Assembly (NCBI GenBank): GCA_012271015.1
Contig: JAAXHD010000189.1
Coordinates: 1 to 45,911 of the forward strand
DNA length: 45,911 nucleotides
From: Candidatus Poribacteria bacterium
GTDB taxonomy: Bacteria; Poribacteria; WGA-4E; WGA-3G
Direction of reading: 5' to 3'
The notes below the pieces were generated by a model that ran no database searches, was not told the DNA's origin, and worked only from the letters and a program-made list of their open reading frames with translations. Positions 16,568 to 25,431 of the stretch are shown here, piece by piece; position 1 is the first letter of the stretch; each line of letters starts with the position of its first letter. Made by a program: the position numbers and the translations under genes.

Positions 16568-18685
16568 TTATGCCTTCTCGGCAAGTGCGTCAAGGATCTT
16601 ATCGGGTGTTATCGGTAACGATCGAATCCGAACGCCAATCGCATTGTAGACGGCATTCGCAATAGCACCAGGTGTCGGAATACACGGTGGTTCACCGACG
16701 CCTGTAACCTTGCGGTGCGTATCGAAAACAATGGACTGAATTTCAGGGATCTCAAAAGTCCCAGGAACCTTATAGTCCTCAAGATTGGCATTGAGCATTC
16801 GACCCGTTTGTGGATCCATGAACCGTTCTTCGAGTATTGCTTGACCCAACCCCATGATAACACCGCCATTAATCTGGCTTTCTGTCGTCAACCTGTTAAG
16901 TGCCAATCCGCAATCCTGAACGGCGACAATTTTGATAATCCTGAGAGCTCCTGTCTGGGTATCAATTTCAACCTCAGCGAACTGTGTCCCTGCGGCACCG
17001 TTTTGGCGGAGTTCTTCGTCCCAAGTTCCACCTTCGCTAACGCTTTCCATGCCGAGTTGTCCAGTTGCCTGTTTCCACGTAATTGTCTTGGTTCTGTCAG
17101 AAACAACGTAGATAGTACCTCTACCGACCCGAAGGTCTCCCAGAGGTGCCTCAAGCAAAGGTGCGATGCGTTCAAACAACTTCTGTTTCGCTGCCGCTGC
17201 TGCGGTTTTGATAACAGGTGCTACTGATGGAGTTGTTTGACTACCACCACTACCACCAGAGGGTAATCCGGGCTGGCTATCGCCAACCTTTACACGGACA
17301 TCGGTAGTATCAAGACCGAATTCTTCGGCAACAATCATCGCAATAACTGTGCGGATACCGGTTCCAATATCTTGTGTACCTGTGACGGCTTCAACAGTGC
17401 CATCTGCGTTGATAGTGACCCGCGCTTCCGTACCGCGTCCACCGCCACCACCCCATTGTCCGCTGCCAAGTCCCATGCCGCGCTTTTTCACGCCTGTGCC
17501 GGAGCCTGGTACGCGGTTACGGCGGTGCCAGCCTATTTCTTGCGCGCCGAGGGTGTACTGTGCCTGACGCACTTCATTTGGATCATTGATACGACGAAAC
17601 TCCACTGGATCCATACCGAGTTTTTCGGCAAGTTCATCCATGAGAGAGTCCATTGCGAAGGCACCCTGCGGGTGTCCAGGAGCACGCATCGCGCGTTGAT
17701 TGCCAGCGTTGACAGCCACGTTAACCCGTTCTGCTCGACTGTTTGGTACGTGGTAGACGTAAGGTCCCGTGAAACCTGCTCCACTGGAGATGCCGCCCGT
17801 GCCATAGCCCTTCATATCGTAAGCGATAAGCCGTCCATCGCTTGTTGCCCCTGCACGGACCTGTTGAGTCATTGAAGGTCTATTTCCAGCGACCAGATGC
17901 TCGTCCTTCCGAGTCAGCATTAACTTCACTGCTTTACCAGTGATACGGGACAATTCAACCGCCGTGCGACCTTCTATGCCGGGTCCGAATTTGCTTCCAA
18001 ATCCGCCACCCATGTGTTCTGTAATGACTCTGACCTGATTTGCAGGCAATTCAAAATGTTGTGCGAAATCGTTGCGAACCCCAAAAACACCTTGTGTAGA
18101 CGCCCAAACGGTAAGATTCTGTTCATCCTCCCATTTTGCGACGTGTCCATGTGTTTCCAAACAAACGTGTGTTTGAACGGGGGTGTGATAGGTAGCCTCG
18201 ACCTCAACAGCGGCTTCAGCAAATCCGGCATTGATGTCGCCGTCTTCCCTGACATTCGGTTCGCTCTGGTTGCCCGCCCAATCCTCTCGGATTTGCGGTG
18301 CGTCTGCTGCCATCGCGTCCGCTTCTGTAACGACGGACGGTAATTCCTCTAAGTCGACATAAATGAGCCGAATTGCATCCTTAGCAATATCATCCGTTTC
18401 AGCGGCAACAGCGGCAATTTCTTGCCCTTGGTACCGGAGTTTATTACCAACTTCAATGAGCGGGATGACAGCCTTGACTCCGGGTAATGCTTCTGCCTCG
18501 CTCAGGTCAATTCCCAGAACGGTTGCGTGTGCGGTTTCAGAACGCAAGATACGTCCGTAAAGCATCCCCGGTTCATTGATGTCAAAAGTATACTTCGCTT
18601 TTCCAGTGACTTTATCCTTACCGGACAAACGGGTTACCCGTTTCCCGATGAGGCGAGATTCACTTGCTTCTCCCCATGATGCCAT
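16568..18685 (-). CDS. Molybdopterin-binding subunit of aldehyde oxidoreductase (PaoC-like)
   Basis: A 705-residue catalytic large subunit of the xanthine dehydrogenase/aldehyde oxidase family. It oxidises aldehydes or hydroxylates heterocycles with water as oxygen donor. The molybdenum-cofactor motif GGGFGSKFG is at about 226-234. The catalytic Glu lies in the C-terminal VGEPP motif (about residue 665). The start at 18685 is preferred, because AGGAGG sits just upstream; an in-frame ATG exists at 18748 but gives a 21-residue tail with no ribosome binding site. Its length is close to PaoC (732). It has no signal peptide, so it would be exported together with the Tat-tagged small subunit. Confidence 0.94.
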   Translation of the reverse strand: MASWGEASESRLIGKRVTRLSGKDKVTGKAKYTFDINEPGMLYGRILRSETAHATVLGIDLSEAEALPGVKAVIPLIEVGNKLRYQGQEIAAVAAETDDIAKDAIRLIYVDLEELPSVVTEADAMAADAPQIREDWAGNQSEPNVREDGDINAGFAEAAVEVEATYHTPVQTHVCLETHGHVAKWEDEQNLTVWASTQGVFGVRNDFAQHFELPANQVRVITEHMGGGFGSKFGPGIEGRTAVELSRITGKAVKLMLTRKDEHLVAGNRPSMTQQVRAGATSDGRLIAYDMKGYGTGGISSGAGFTGPYVYHVPNSRAERVNVAVNAGNQRAMRAPGHPQGAFAMDSLMDELAEKLGMDPVEFRRINDPNEVRQAQYTLGAQEIGWHRRNRVPGSGTGVKKRGMGLGSGQWGGGGGRGTEARVTINADGTVEAVTGTQDIGTGIRTVIAMIVAEEFGLDTTDVRVKVGDSQPGLPSGGSGGSQTTPSVAPVIKTAAAAAKQKLFERIAPLLEAPLGDLRVGRGTIYVVSDRTKTITWKQATGQLGMESVSEGGTWDEELRQNGAAGTQFAEVEIDTQTGALRIIKIVAVQDCGLALNRLTTESQINGGVIMGLGQAILEERFMDPQTGRMLNANLEDYKVPGTFEIPEIQSIVFDTHRKVTGVGEPPCIPTPGAIANAVYNAIGVRIRSLPITPDKILDALAEKA

Positions 18686-18762
18686 GCGTTTTCCTCCTAT
18701 AGCCAACTGCCCGATTGGCGCGGCAGGCTCTTGCGTCTCGCAAGTCAATCCTTGATTTCAAA

Positions 18763-19398
18763 TCACATCTTCCGTGATGCAGTTTTGACGGCATCAAAGA
18801 TGAATGGATAGGTTCCACAGCGACAAGTGTTGCCAGACAAACCGACTTTAATTTCTTCAAGTGTCGGACTTGCGTTCTCGTTCAACAGTGCTGCGGATGA
18901 GACGATGAAACCGGGTGTGCAGAATCCACACATCAGTGCGTCGTGTTTAATGAACGCGTCCTGAACAGGGTGCAAATCGTCGCCGTCTGCTAATCCCTCG
19001 ACGGTTGTGATCTGCTTGTTTTGTGCATCCATTGCGAGCATCATGCAAGCGTAGACCGACTTCCCATCTACCATGACGGTACAGCCACCACACTCACCCC
19101 GATCGCAAATTAACTTGGCACCGGTTAAGTCGATATTGCTCCCGCTTGTATCAATTCCATCACGTAAAACGGTTAAAAGCGTCGTTCGCGCTTCAACCTC
19201 GACCTGATACGATTTACCGTTGATATTGAGTTGAATTGTCGCATTAGCAACAGCATCGCCCGCTTGGGCATCAGCAGTTTTCTCACTGCCGATCAAGACG
19301 CTCGGTGCGACAGTTGCGGCAACGGTACCTGTACCTACGCCTTTCAAGAAGTTTCGGCGCGAGATGTTCGTTCCCTGCTTTTTCTCTTTTTCAGGCAT
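18763..19398 (-). CDS. Tat-exported [2Fe-2S] subunit of aldehyde oxidoreductase (PaoA-like)
   Basis: A 211-residue small subunit with two [2Fe-2S] clusters. The N-terminus carries a twin-arginine signal (SRRNFLKG, residues 13-20, then a hydrophobic stretch). The first cluster uses C98, C103, C106 and C118 (CDRGECGGC...C), the second C157, C160, C192 and C194 (CGFC...CRC). The ATG at 19398 has GGAGG at good spacing. It is the first gene of the operon, in the order small, large, FAD subunit, Cys-rich protein; E. coli has small, FAD, large, chaperone. tatA and tatC lie about 23 kb away in this window. The enzyme probably detoxifies aldehydes in the periplasm. Confidence 0.94.
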   Translation of the reverse strand: MPEKEKKQGTNISRRNFLKGVGTGTVAATVAPSVLIGSEKTADAQAGDAVANATIQLNINGKSYQVEVEARTTLLTVLRDGIDTSGSNIDLTGAKLICDRGECGGCTVMVDGKSVYACMMLAMDAQNKQITTVEGLADGDDLHPVQDAFIKHDALMCGFCTPGFIVSSAALLNENASPTLEEIKVGLSGNTCRCGTYPFIFDAVKTASRKM

Positions 19399-19482
19399 GC
19401 GGTACCTCCTTCAATTGTGAGTTCGGATTAACGTTATGTTTATCGCGTTGATTAAAAAAATCGTTATCTCTCGATTTTCCCC

Positions 19483-19511
19483 AGTATATTATATCTCACA
19501 TTTTTTATCAA
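19483..19511 (-). promoter_or_regulatory. Promoter of the Pao operon
   Basis: On the minus strand TTGATA (19511-19506) and TATACT (19488-19483) are separated by 17 bases. The predicted leader is roughly 80 bases. Confidence 0.5.
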
Positions 19512-19690
19512 GAAAAAAAACGAACGAGGCACAATTAGGTTTCGGTATTCAATTATCAGCTGTTGGAAATCGGATAAAAATATATTTTTCATTTTGCCAA
19601 CGGTAGTCCATCATAGCTGAACTGATGTGGTTGCAAACCGTATTCATTATTTTTTTACGGAAATTGATTTATAGGTAACATGAAAATTGA

Positions 19691-19720
19691 TTGGCAATTT
19701 TTGTCAGAATAGGGTATCAT
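19691..19720 (+). promoter_or_regulatory. Promoter of trxA
   Basis: TTGGCA (19691-19696) and TATCAT (19715-19720) are separated by 18 bases, about 85 bases before the start codon. Confidence 0.43.
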
Positions 19721-19804
19721 ATTAATGCACTTATCAGACTCATTCGCACGCACAATATTATCAGGCGGCATTTCGCTTACCAGATTCTAAAAAAAGGAGC
19801 TATC

Positions 19805-20131
19805 ATGGCTGGAAACACATTTGAAATTAGTGACAATACATTTGAAGGAATGGTGCTGACATCAGACACACCCGTCGTTGTTGACTTTTGGGCAGAGTGG
19901 TGCGGGCCCTGCAAAATGATTGCACCGATCTTGGAGGAGCTCGCCGGTGAGAACTCTGAGACTTTCAAAGTTGGAAAAGTAAATGTTGATGACAACCGTC
20001 AGACTGCGATGCAGTACGGCGTTCGGAGTATCCCGACACTGCTCGTGTTCAAAGATGGAAAAGTTGCGGGGCAGATCGTCGGAGCGATGCCCAAAGATGC
20101 ACTCAAGAAAAAAATATTAGACGTCCTATAA
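19805..20131 (+). CDS. trxA: Thioredoxin
   Basis: A 108-residue thioredoxin, the normal family length. It is a cytoplasmic dithiol reductant. The active site WCGPC is at residues 32-36, preceded by VVVDFWAE, and the cis-Pro loop is SIPTLLVFKDG. The ATG at 19805 is chosen because AAAAGGAG lies just upstream; the longer open frame (from 19691) runs back through the promoter. It is followed by a perfect inverted repeat and then waaA. Confidence 0.96.
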   Translation: MAGNTFEISDNTFEGMVLTSDTPVVVDFWAEWCGPCKMIAPILEELAGENSETFKVGKVNVDDNRQTAMQYGVRSIPTLLVFKDGKVAGQIVGAMPKDALKKKILDVL

Positions 20132-20156
20132 GCCGTCCCGCTCGTAATCACACCCT

Positions 20157-20200
20157 GGAGAATGGAAGATTTGTCAATCAGATTCGTCCTTCCATTCTCC
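20157..20200. repeat. Perfect 12-bp inverted repeat between trxA and waaA
   Basis: GGAGAATGGAAG (20157-20168) and CTTCCATTCTCC (20189-20200) form a perfect 12-bp stem with a 20-base loop. There is no T tract, so it is not a classical intrinsic terminator. Confidence 0.7.
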
Positions 20201-20237
20201 CACCATTTCCTATCCTTTCATCCCTCTAAGGTTCACT

Positions 20238-21554
20238 ATGTTTTGGCGACTTGTCTACAACCTGTTTGCTGTCCCCGTCATGTTTGTCGGTTTCTACGTT
20301 GCGGGGTGCTGCAATCCCAAGATTCAGGAAGGGATCAAGGGGCGGAAACGGGTATTTGCAGAACTGACAGCCCAACTCCAGACCGCTCGACAGTTGGAAA
20401 AAACAGTATGGTTTCACTTTACCTCCGTCGGCGAATTTGAACAAGCGAAACCCCTTATCGAAGCGATCTATGCAGAGACACGAATTGTTTTAACTTTCTT
20501 TTCCCCCTCCGTTGCCCCCAATGCCCGATCTTATCCGTACGCCGATGCCGCTGTTTACCTTCCATTAGATACGCCCCACAACTCGGAACGCCTGATACGT
20601 CTCATCGAACCCACGTTGATAGTTTTTTCCAAATTCGACATTTGGCCCAATCTGGTTTGGAGAGCCTCTAAACAGGACCTTCCGATCATCGTGGTTGCCG
20701 GGACGCTACACGCTGAATCGAAACGGTTGTCGCGTTTCGCGAAGCCGTTTTTTCGGAGTGTGCATCGGCATATCCGAGTGCATTGTGCGATCTCGGAAGG
20801 AGACGCCGCACGCTTTCAAGAACTCTGCTCACCTACACATGAAATTGTTGTTACTGGCGATACTCGCTATGAGCAAGTCTACCGACGAGCAACAGCAGTT
20901 GAGTCCGATACCGAATTTTTCCCCGGACAAGCGACTTTAGGGCGCGGCTTGCAAGCCCATATTGCAACGAAACGCCCGATTCTTATCGCTGGTAGCACCT
21001 ACACAGAGGACGAGAAAGTTCTGTTACCTGCATATCAACGAGTGCGGGAAAATATACCAGACACTTTTCCTCATCTCATATTGGTCCCACACGAACCGAC
21101 CCCTGAACGGATAAGTGAAATCCGTGCGGCTCTGAACCGCCAGCAATTGGCATATCTTTGTTTCTCTGAACTTATATCCGGGATAGATTTATCGGAAGTG
21201 GATATCCTCATCGTTGATAGGGTGGGGCTTCTTGCGAAGTTATATGGATTGGCAGACATTGCGTTTGTTGGTGGAAGTTTTCGCGGAAGTGTTCACAATG
21301 TGATGGAGCCTGCGGCGATGGCAAAGCCTGTTCTGTTCGGTCCGACCATCCAGAATGCCCGTGAAGCGTCTTTGCTTGTGGAACGAGGCGGTGCAAAATT
21401 GGTCCGCACTCCACAACAATTGGCAGATGCGATGACTGTATGGCTGAACGATACAGACGCGAGAGGAACAGCAGGCAGTATTGGGAAACAATTGATTGAG
21501 GAAAATCTGGGTGCGGTGGATCGAACGTTGAAGCATTTGCAGGCGTATGTGTGA
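20238..21554 (+). CDS. waaA: 3-deoxy-D-manno-octulosonic acid (KDO) transferase
   Basis: A 438-residue membrane-associated glycosyltransferase that attaches KDO to lipid A precursor (E. coli WaaA is 425 residues). It has an N-terminal hydrophobic anchor (about 5-26). The GT-30 N-domain shows WFHFTSVGEFEQAKPLI, SKFDIWPNLVW and VVAGTLHAESKRLSRF. The C-domain has PILIAGSTYTEDEK, LILVPHEPTPERI, a DIAFVGGSF element and the nucleotide-binding HNVMEPAAMAKPVLFGP. AAGG lies 8 bases before ATG 20238. Its presence argues for an LPS-bearing outer membrane. No other lipid A genes are in the window. Confidence 0.95.
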   Translation: MFWRLVYNLFAVPVMFVGFYVAGCCNPKIQEGIKGRKRVFAELTAQLQTARQLEKTVWFHFTSVGEFEQAKPLIEAIYAETRIVLTFFSPSVAPNARSYPYADAAVYLPLDTPHNSERLIRLIEPTLIVFSKFDIWPNLVWRASKQDLPIIVVAGTLHAESKRLSRFAKPFFRSVHRHIRVHCAISEGDAARFQELCSPTHEIVVTGDTRYEQVYRRATAVESDTEFFPGQATLGRGLQAHIATKRPILIAGSTYTEDEKVLLPAYQRVRENIPDTFPHLILVPHEPTPERISEIRAALNRQQLAYLCFSELISGIDLSEVDILIVDRVGLLAKLYGLADIAFVGGSFRGSVHNVMEPAAMAKPVLFGPTIQNAREASLLVERGGAKLVRTPQQLADAMTVWLNDTDARGTAGSIGKQLIEENLGAVDRTLKHLQAYV

Positions 21555-21827
21555 TGGAAAAGTCTTATAAACACGAGATCCCGAGTGCAAAGCATGCACT
21601 TAAAGACTGCACAAGGATTTGTTCGTACAGGACATGAGAATCAATAATACTCTCACTTATATTCGGTTGAAAGATGTTTAAGTCAGGAAACCTGAACCCT
21701 TGAAAACTTGAATCTTGATACAAATAATTGCCACTTAGCATCCGATATCCAGTTATATCAGCGATGCGAACGCAGGCAATCGAAAAAATAAAAGAACAGG
21801 AAAGCTGCCTAGGCAACAACGAGAATC

Positions 21828-21870
21828 GCCCGCGACGAAACCAACCGTGGGAAACGGAAAGCGCGCGGGC
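21828..21870. repeat. GC-rich nested stem-loop
   Basis: GCCCGCG (21828-21834) pairs with CGCGGGC (21864-21870), and inside it CCGT pairs with ACGG around a GGAA loop. A TGCCTAGGCA palindrome lies just upstream (21806-21815). The set could be part of a structured RNA or a DNA site. Confidence 0.45.
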
Positions 21871-22329
21871 ACAAATACAGTCAGTCCTGTGGTGATTGTC
21901 AATACTGCTTTGTGAAGCATTTTACTTAACAGGTGTAAAGTTTGAGGGGGAGGGGGTGATAGGTGTTAACTTGGAGTTAACATTACAGGGAACACGTGAA
22001 AACACAGCGCGACGGTACCCGCACAAGGAAGATATATCTCGTTGTGCCGCGGAGGAAATCGCTTTGTCACTGTGTTTATGTTGCATGTTCGTCACCTTCG
22101 GAAGATTTAAGGTAATCGGGGTGCCCAATTACGACAACAAAATTATACTATAAAATCACACTTTTTGTCAAATGTTTTTTTGAGATATCGATAAAGTTTC
22201 GTTTTTTCACAACTCTCCTGATATATGGTAGATTTTAGAATTAACATTCTATTCTTGAAGTGTAGGCGGGGAAGAAATTGAGGAAAGACCCTATCAAAAA
22301 CCCCAGCAAAAACACGCTTCGGGCGTAGG

Positions 22330-22356
22330 GTCGCGATTCGGAGATCGCTCCTACAG
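22330..22356. repeat. REP-like palindrome (TCGCGATTCGGAGATCGCTCCTACA)
   Basis: GTCGCGAT-TCGGA-GATCGC followed by the TCCTACAG tail shared with other copies. Confidence 0.6.
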
Positions 22357-22390
22357 AAGAGATGTGAACTTATTTCCATAATTCACCATA

Positions 22391-22462
22391 AATGCCGCCC
22401 CGTTGGGGCTTTCTTCGTAGGGAGCCAACCCCTCTACACAGATATCGCCCCGCTGGGGCTTT
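22391..22462. repeat. Two GCCCC-TGGGGC hairpin units
   Basis: AATGCCGCCCCGTTGGGGCT (22391-22410) and ATATCGCCCCGCTGGGGCTT (22442-22461) are near-identical hairpins 50 bases apart. Short minus-strand frames over them (KPQRGGIYG-type peptides) are repeat artefacts. Confidence 0.65.
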
Positions 22463-22676
22463 AACACAGCAGACATCGGGGTTAAAAGATTTATCACAAT
22501 TTATGAAAAATGTACCTAAAGACGCAACGAAGATAATACCTTGTATTTCAATAGCAACTTGGGTTAACAGTATCAAAAAATCGCCATTTTATCCCTTTAA
22601 CAAGTTTCGCAAATTATGCCATACGTTTGCAATGCGAATCAAATTTTTGGATTGATTTGGTTAACTGCGGGAGAAT

Positions 22677-23729
22677 TTATCGCGGAGTAGATTCCTTTCC
22701 GGATTGTGTCCGGTAGCGGATTTTTAGGATGGGACGTAGGTTTTCATCGGGTGTTTCTTTTGAAGAGAAAACGATAGGTACACTACCATCACGCAAAGCG
22801 AAGAGATACCCGTAGTTGTAATCAGGATTCACCACCCAAAAACGGACAGCGTCAGTAAGAAGTTCGCCTTTAAATGTATAATGCTTCCCCGCACCCTGAA
22901 TTTCGCACGTGCCATCAATCCGCTGGGCGACATCCTCAGAACCGTTGTAATCGCTTTCACTATCACCGTCTATGCCCGACAACATCGCTTGCGCGGGGGG
23001 GCTGTTCCATGGAAGGTTGCGGTGCAACGCGCTGTTATAGGTGAGTTCGTTATCTGCTGCTCGTTCGGAGACACCCCTGCCCTCTCGCCACGGGAGCAAA
23101 ACCCGACGGAAGATGACGGTCTGAGCGACATCTGTGTCACACTGCTGGACATGCAGGCTTATCGTTGCTTCTAAGATTTGTGTCGGTTCTCGGACACCCA
23201 TGTCCTCAAAGGCATCATACAGGTCAAAAGCGACGAAGAAGACACTGCCAGTCGGATTACACACGAGGGTCGATTCGGCACCAACATTGTTGTTTCGTGT
23301 CTTGCGATCCTTATTGACAATCAGACTGGTATCTTGCAAACCGCCAGAGAATGTAACGGTGTCCCCTGCCCCGAAAGTTATCTCGTTTACAGATGGAAGG
23401 GTTAGGACTATTTCCGTTTGAGAATTCGGAAGGGTGAGGTGATAGGTTTTCGCGACCTCTAACGGGGAAGTGAGCAGCAGGACACGGTTCAATCGTTGGT
23501 CCAGTAGTGCGTATTCCAACTCGACATCTGGGGCAATACGATAATTATTCAGGTCTTCCGCAGTCTCTGCCTGCAATTGTCCGTCAAATTGCAACTGAAT
23601 TGCGGTCTGTGATAGCGGTATCGCCTTCAGCAACTTAGGGGTATCTGCTGAATTGGCGACCAAGATGGGATAAAATAGCAGAGACAGAATTATCGGAAAC
23701 CTACAAATTACTTCGGCATAAACCTTCAA
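22677..23729 (-). CDS. Secreted DNRLRE-like domain protein
   Basis: A 350-residue exported protein with a signal peptide (about 1-27, ending VANSA). An N-terminal Ig-like region (about 30-115) is followed by a domain (about 118-345) resembling DNRLRE modules: an opening in which a depicted variable (DTSLIVNKDRKTRNNNVGAE) precedes FFVAFDLYD, then ILEATISLHVQQ and the terminal ILKIRYRTQ strand. Such modules occur in large surface proteins, but here one module forms nearly the whole protein. The start is TTG 23729 with GGGAG upstream. The ligand is unknown and there are no close operon partners. Confidence 0.72.
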   Translation of the reverse strand: MKVYAEVICRFPIILSLLFYPILVANSADTPKLLKAIPLSQTAIQLQFDGQLQAETAEDLNNYRIAPDVELEYALLDQRLNRVLLLTSPLEVAKTYHLTLPNSQTEIVLTLPSVNEITFGAGDTVTFSGGLQDTSLIVNKDRKTRNNNVGAESTLVCNPTGSVFFVAFDLYDAFEDMGVREPTQILEATISLHVQQCDTDVAQTVIFRRVLLPWREGRGVSERAADNELTYNSALHRNLPWNSPPAQAMLSGIDGDSESDYNGSEDVAQRIDGTCEIQGAGKHYTFKGELLTDAVRFWVVNPDYNYGYLFALRDGSVPIVFSSKETPDENLRPILKIRYRTQSGKESTPR

Positions 23730-23749
23730 AATAAACTCCCAAGATTATT

Positions 23750-23776
23750 ATCGCGACCGGGAGGTCGCTCCTACGA
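23750..23776. repeat. REP-like palindrome (ATCGCGACCGGGAGGTCGCTCC)
   Basis: GCGACC-GGGA-GGTCGC with a TCCTACG tail. A CCCCCCTAACCCTCCTTATC / AGGGGGGA block like that inside the family 1 elements follows at 23797-23823. Confidence 0.62.
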
Positions 23777-23874
23777 GAATAGCAGTCAGCAGTCAACCCC
23801 CCTAACCCTCCTTATCAGGGGGGAATCAGAATCGGGAATCGGAGTAATATGGGCAGGCACAAGACCTACTCCTA

Positions 23875-25077
23875 CTAAGGAACATCTGCTGTGATAAAGA
23901 CGGCATTTAGGACCTCCCGCTCTCGCTGTCCGGATGGCTTGTTGATGACCGTATCGTCAACCACGAAAGTGCTGGAGGACCCGCCATCCAGGTTAATCGC
24001 TTCGGTGGCACCGAGTTCAATGAGGATACTGGCAAGTTCATAGAGGGTTAATCCAGTGCTATATTTCGGTTGCCGTCCATCCGCAACTACTAAAAAGAGG
24101 GTGTCTGCATTATATCCAAGTGCAGTGCGCGGTTCATGACTCAGATTCAACACTGAGGCGCGTTTGCCGGGGACATGCCGCTTTTCAGCGTGATGCATCT
24201 CCACAAGCGTCTCATTGATCTTACCATTTTTAAGGAGTCGGAGCCGCCCGCCAATAGCATGTTGAACCCGATTCCATTCGGGTGGCGAGAGGGTAAGAGT
24301 CAGTGTGCCGTCTGCGCCAGCATTGAACTCAGAAACGGTTGGGTCTTTTAACCGTGTGCTTATCCAGAGCACCGCTCCATCGCTGGGAATTGGACTGTCC
24401 CCATCGCGTGAGATCCCTGCCACACGGTACGGATGTGCATAATTCGGGGTCAAAGGGAGTGAAAGTCCGCCGATTATAATTTCCGTGCCTCTGCGGCGAT
24501 GCGTACGGGTCGATTCGCCGAGTCGCGGTGTGTAAAGTGTGACTTGACATCCATCAAGCCGTCGTTGATTAACGCATTCGAGGAGTAGTGTGTGCGTACC
24601 TATTTGCACGCTTGCCTTCATTTCAACGGGAGTGCTCAGGAATTCGCCAGACTCTGTCACACCGAAACATGCCTTGGTATCCGTAGGCTGGGTGATGAGT
24701 TCACCGTCTTGAACATGCAGACTCTCTAATACACCCCCATAGCCGCGCATATCACCAAGTACACCGAACCCTCCATTCACCGCGACGAGGACACGGCGAT
24801 CGCCGCGGTGGGTGCGCCGATTCGCCATAGAACGTACGGTCTCTTTGCCGAGTACTTGGGCATTCGCAAGTGCTACCTCAAAGCGCAATGCCGATTCATG
24901 TCGGGACATCTCGGCGACATAAAGGACACACGTTTCGACATCCCAGTCGTAACGATAGATATGTAACCCTTGTGCCAAATCTGGAAACAGCGTTTTTTTC
25001 GCGCCACCGGCTTGTGCGATAGTGGCAACCGCCATCCAAAGGAACAGTAAATAGATGGTAGCACAGAATTTACGCAT
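23875..25077 (-). CDS. Phosphodiester glycosidase (NAGPA/DUF2233-like) secreted protein
   Basis: A 400-residue exported protein with a signal peptide (to about AQAGG). The C-terminal half has the phosphodiester glycosidase domain, the family of mammalian uncovering enzyme NAGPA that removes GlcNAc from phosphodiesters. Motifs seen are VAVNGGFGVLG, LFLVVADGRQPKYSTGLTLYELA and the signature INLDGGSSSTFVV. The ATG at 25077 lies within the last codons of folB (8-base overlap), so the two are translationally coupled; a longer frame starts at 25107. The likely role is in surface glycan or polysaccharide turnover. Substrate not determined. Confidence 0.88.
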   Translation of the reverse strand: MRKFCATIYLLFLWMAVATIAQAGGAKKTLFPDLAQGLHIYRYDWDVETCVLYVAEMSRHESALRFEVALANAQVLGKETVRSMANRRTHRGDRRVLVAVNGGFGVLGDMRGYGGVLESLHVQDGELITQPTDTKACFGVTESGEFLSTPVEMKASVQIGTHTLLLECVNQRRLDGCQVTLYTPRLGESTRTHRRRGTEIIIGGLSLPLTPNYAHPYRVAGISRDGDSPIPSDGAVLWISTRLKDPTVSEFNAGADGTLTLTLSPPEWNRVQHAIGGRLRLLKNGKINETLVEMHHAEKRHVPGKRASVLNLSHEPRTALGYNADTLFLVVADGRQPKYSTGLTLYELASILIELGATEAINLDGGSSSTFVVDDTVINKPSGQREREVLNAVFITADVP

Positions 25078-25429
25078 TACGAAAAATCTCGACAGCAAAA
25101 TAATCAATGGGTTGGTCTATGGGGGGATGCAATTTCTTGACGATAAGATGGATTTCATCTATAGCGAATTGTTCTAAAATCACTGTAGCGATCTGCTCAG
25201 CGAGTGCCTCAATGAGTTGGAACGACTGCTGCGTGCCGATCTCAATGATGCGCGTGACGACTTCAGAGTAATCAACAGTGTCGGCGAGTGCGTCTGTCTT
25301 GCCGGGGTTCGCAAGCGTACTATACCCCAAGGTTGCATCAATTTCATAATGGCCACCGACGTGGCGTTCCGCTTCGGGAACGCCATGGTGACCATGAAAT
25401 CGAATCCCTTTGAGGATAATCTTATCCAT
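25070..25429 (-). CDS. folB: Dihydroneopterin aldolase
   Basis: A 119-residue enzyme of folate synthesis that splits dihydroneopterin to 6-hydroxymethyldihydropterin and glycolaldehyde. The length is normal. Motifs are IRFHGHHGVPEAER near the start (with the conserved Glu), a DYSEVV segment, the QLIEALAE pterin-binding Glu and the catalytic Lys in IVKKLHPPI (98/99). It begins 2 bases after the stop of the upstream lipoprotein gene and overlaps the downstream glycosidase gene. No other folate genes are visible. Confidence 0.94.
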   Translation of the reverse strand: MDKIILKGIRFHGHHGVPEAERHVGGHYEIDATLGYSTLANPGKTDALADTVDYSEVVTRIIEIGTQQSFQLIEALAEQIATVILEQFAIDEIHLIVKKLHPPIDQPIDYFAVEIFRNA

Positions 25430-25431
25430 GA

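Larger units (their letters stand above)
19399..19804. other. Divergent intergenic region between the Pao operon and trxA
   Basis: Two facing promoters are visible (19483-19511 minus, 19691-19720 plus). No gene is supported in between. A degenerate GTGGTTGCAAACCGTA palindrome lies near 19626. Confidence 0.6.
21555..22676. other. 1.1-kb interval without a convincing gene
   Basis: Frames of 60-90 codons on both strands lack ribosome binding sites and recognisable motifs. The interval holds a GC-rich nested stem (21828-21870), a G-rich tract near 21945-21960, a partial family 2 module (22272-22312), a REP-like palindrome (22330-22356) and two GCCCC-TGGGGC hairpin units (22391-22462). The first 350 bases are not repeat-like and remain unexplained. 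Confidence 0.6.

Noticed and set aside
17974-18343. Frames of 93 and 109 codons on both strands
   Set aside because: Shadows of the well-supported molybdenum subunit gene.
21896-22153. 85-codon plus-strand frame
   Set aside because: No ribosome binding site, no hydrophobic pattern or motif, and an overlapping minus-strand frame of similar quality.
22391-22462. GCCCC-TGGGGC hairpins as intrinsic terminators
   Set aside because: T runs are short, and no gene ends nearby in the right direction.
22370-22576. 68-codon minus-strand frame with a KPQRGGIYG ending
   Set aside because: It translates the two GCCCC-TGGGGC hairpin units; such peptides are by-products of the repeat.
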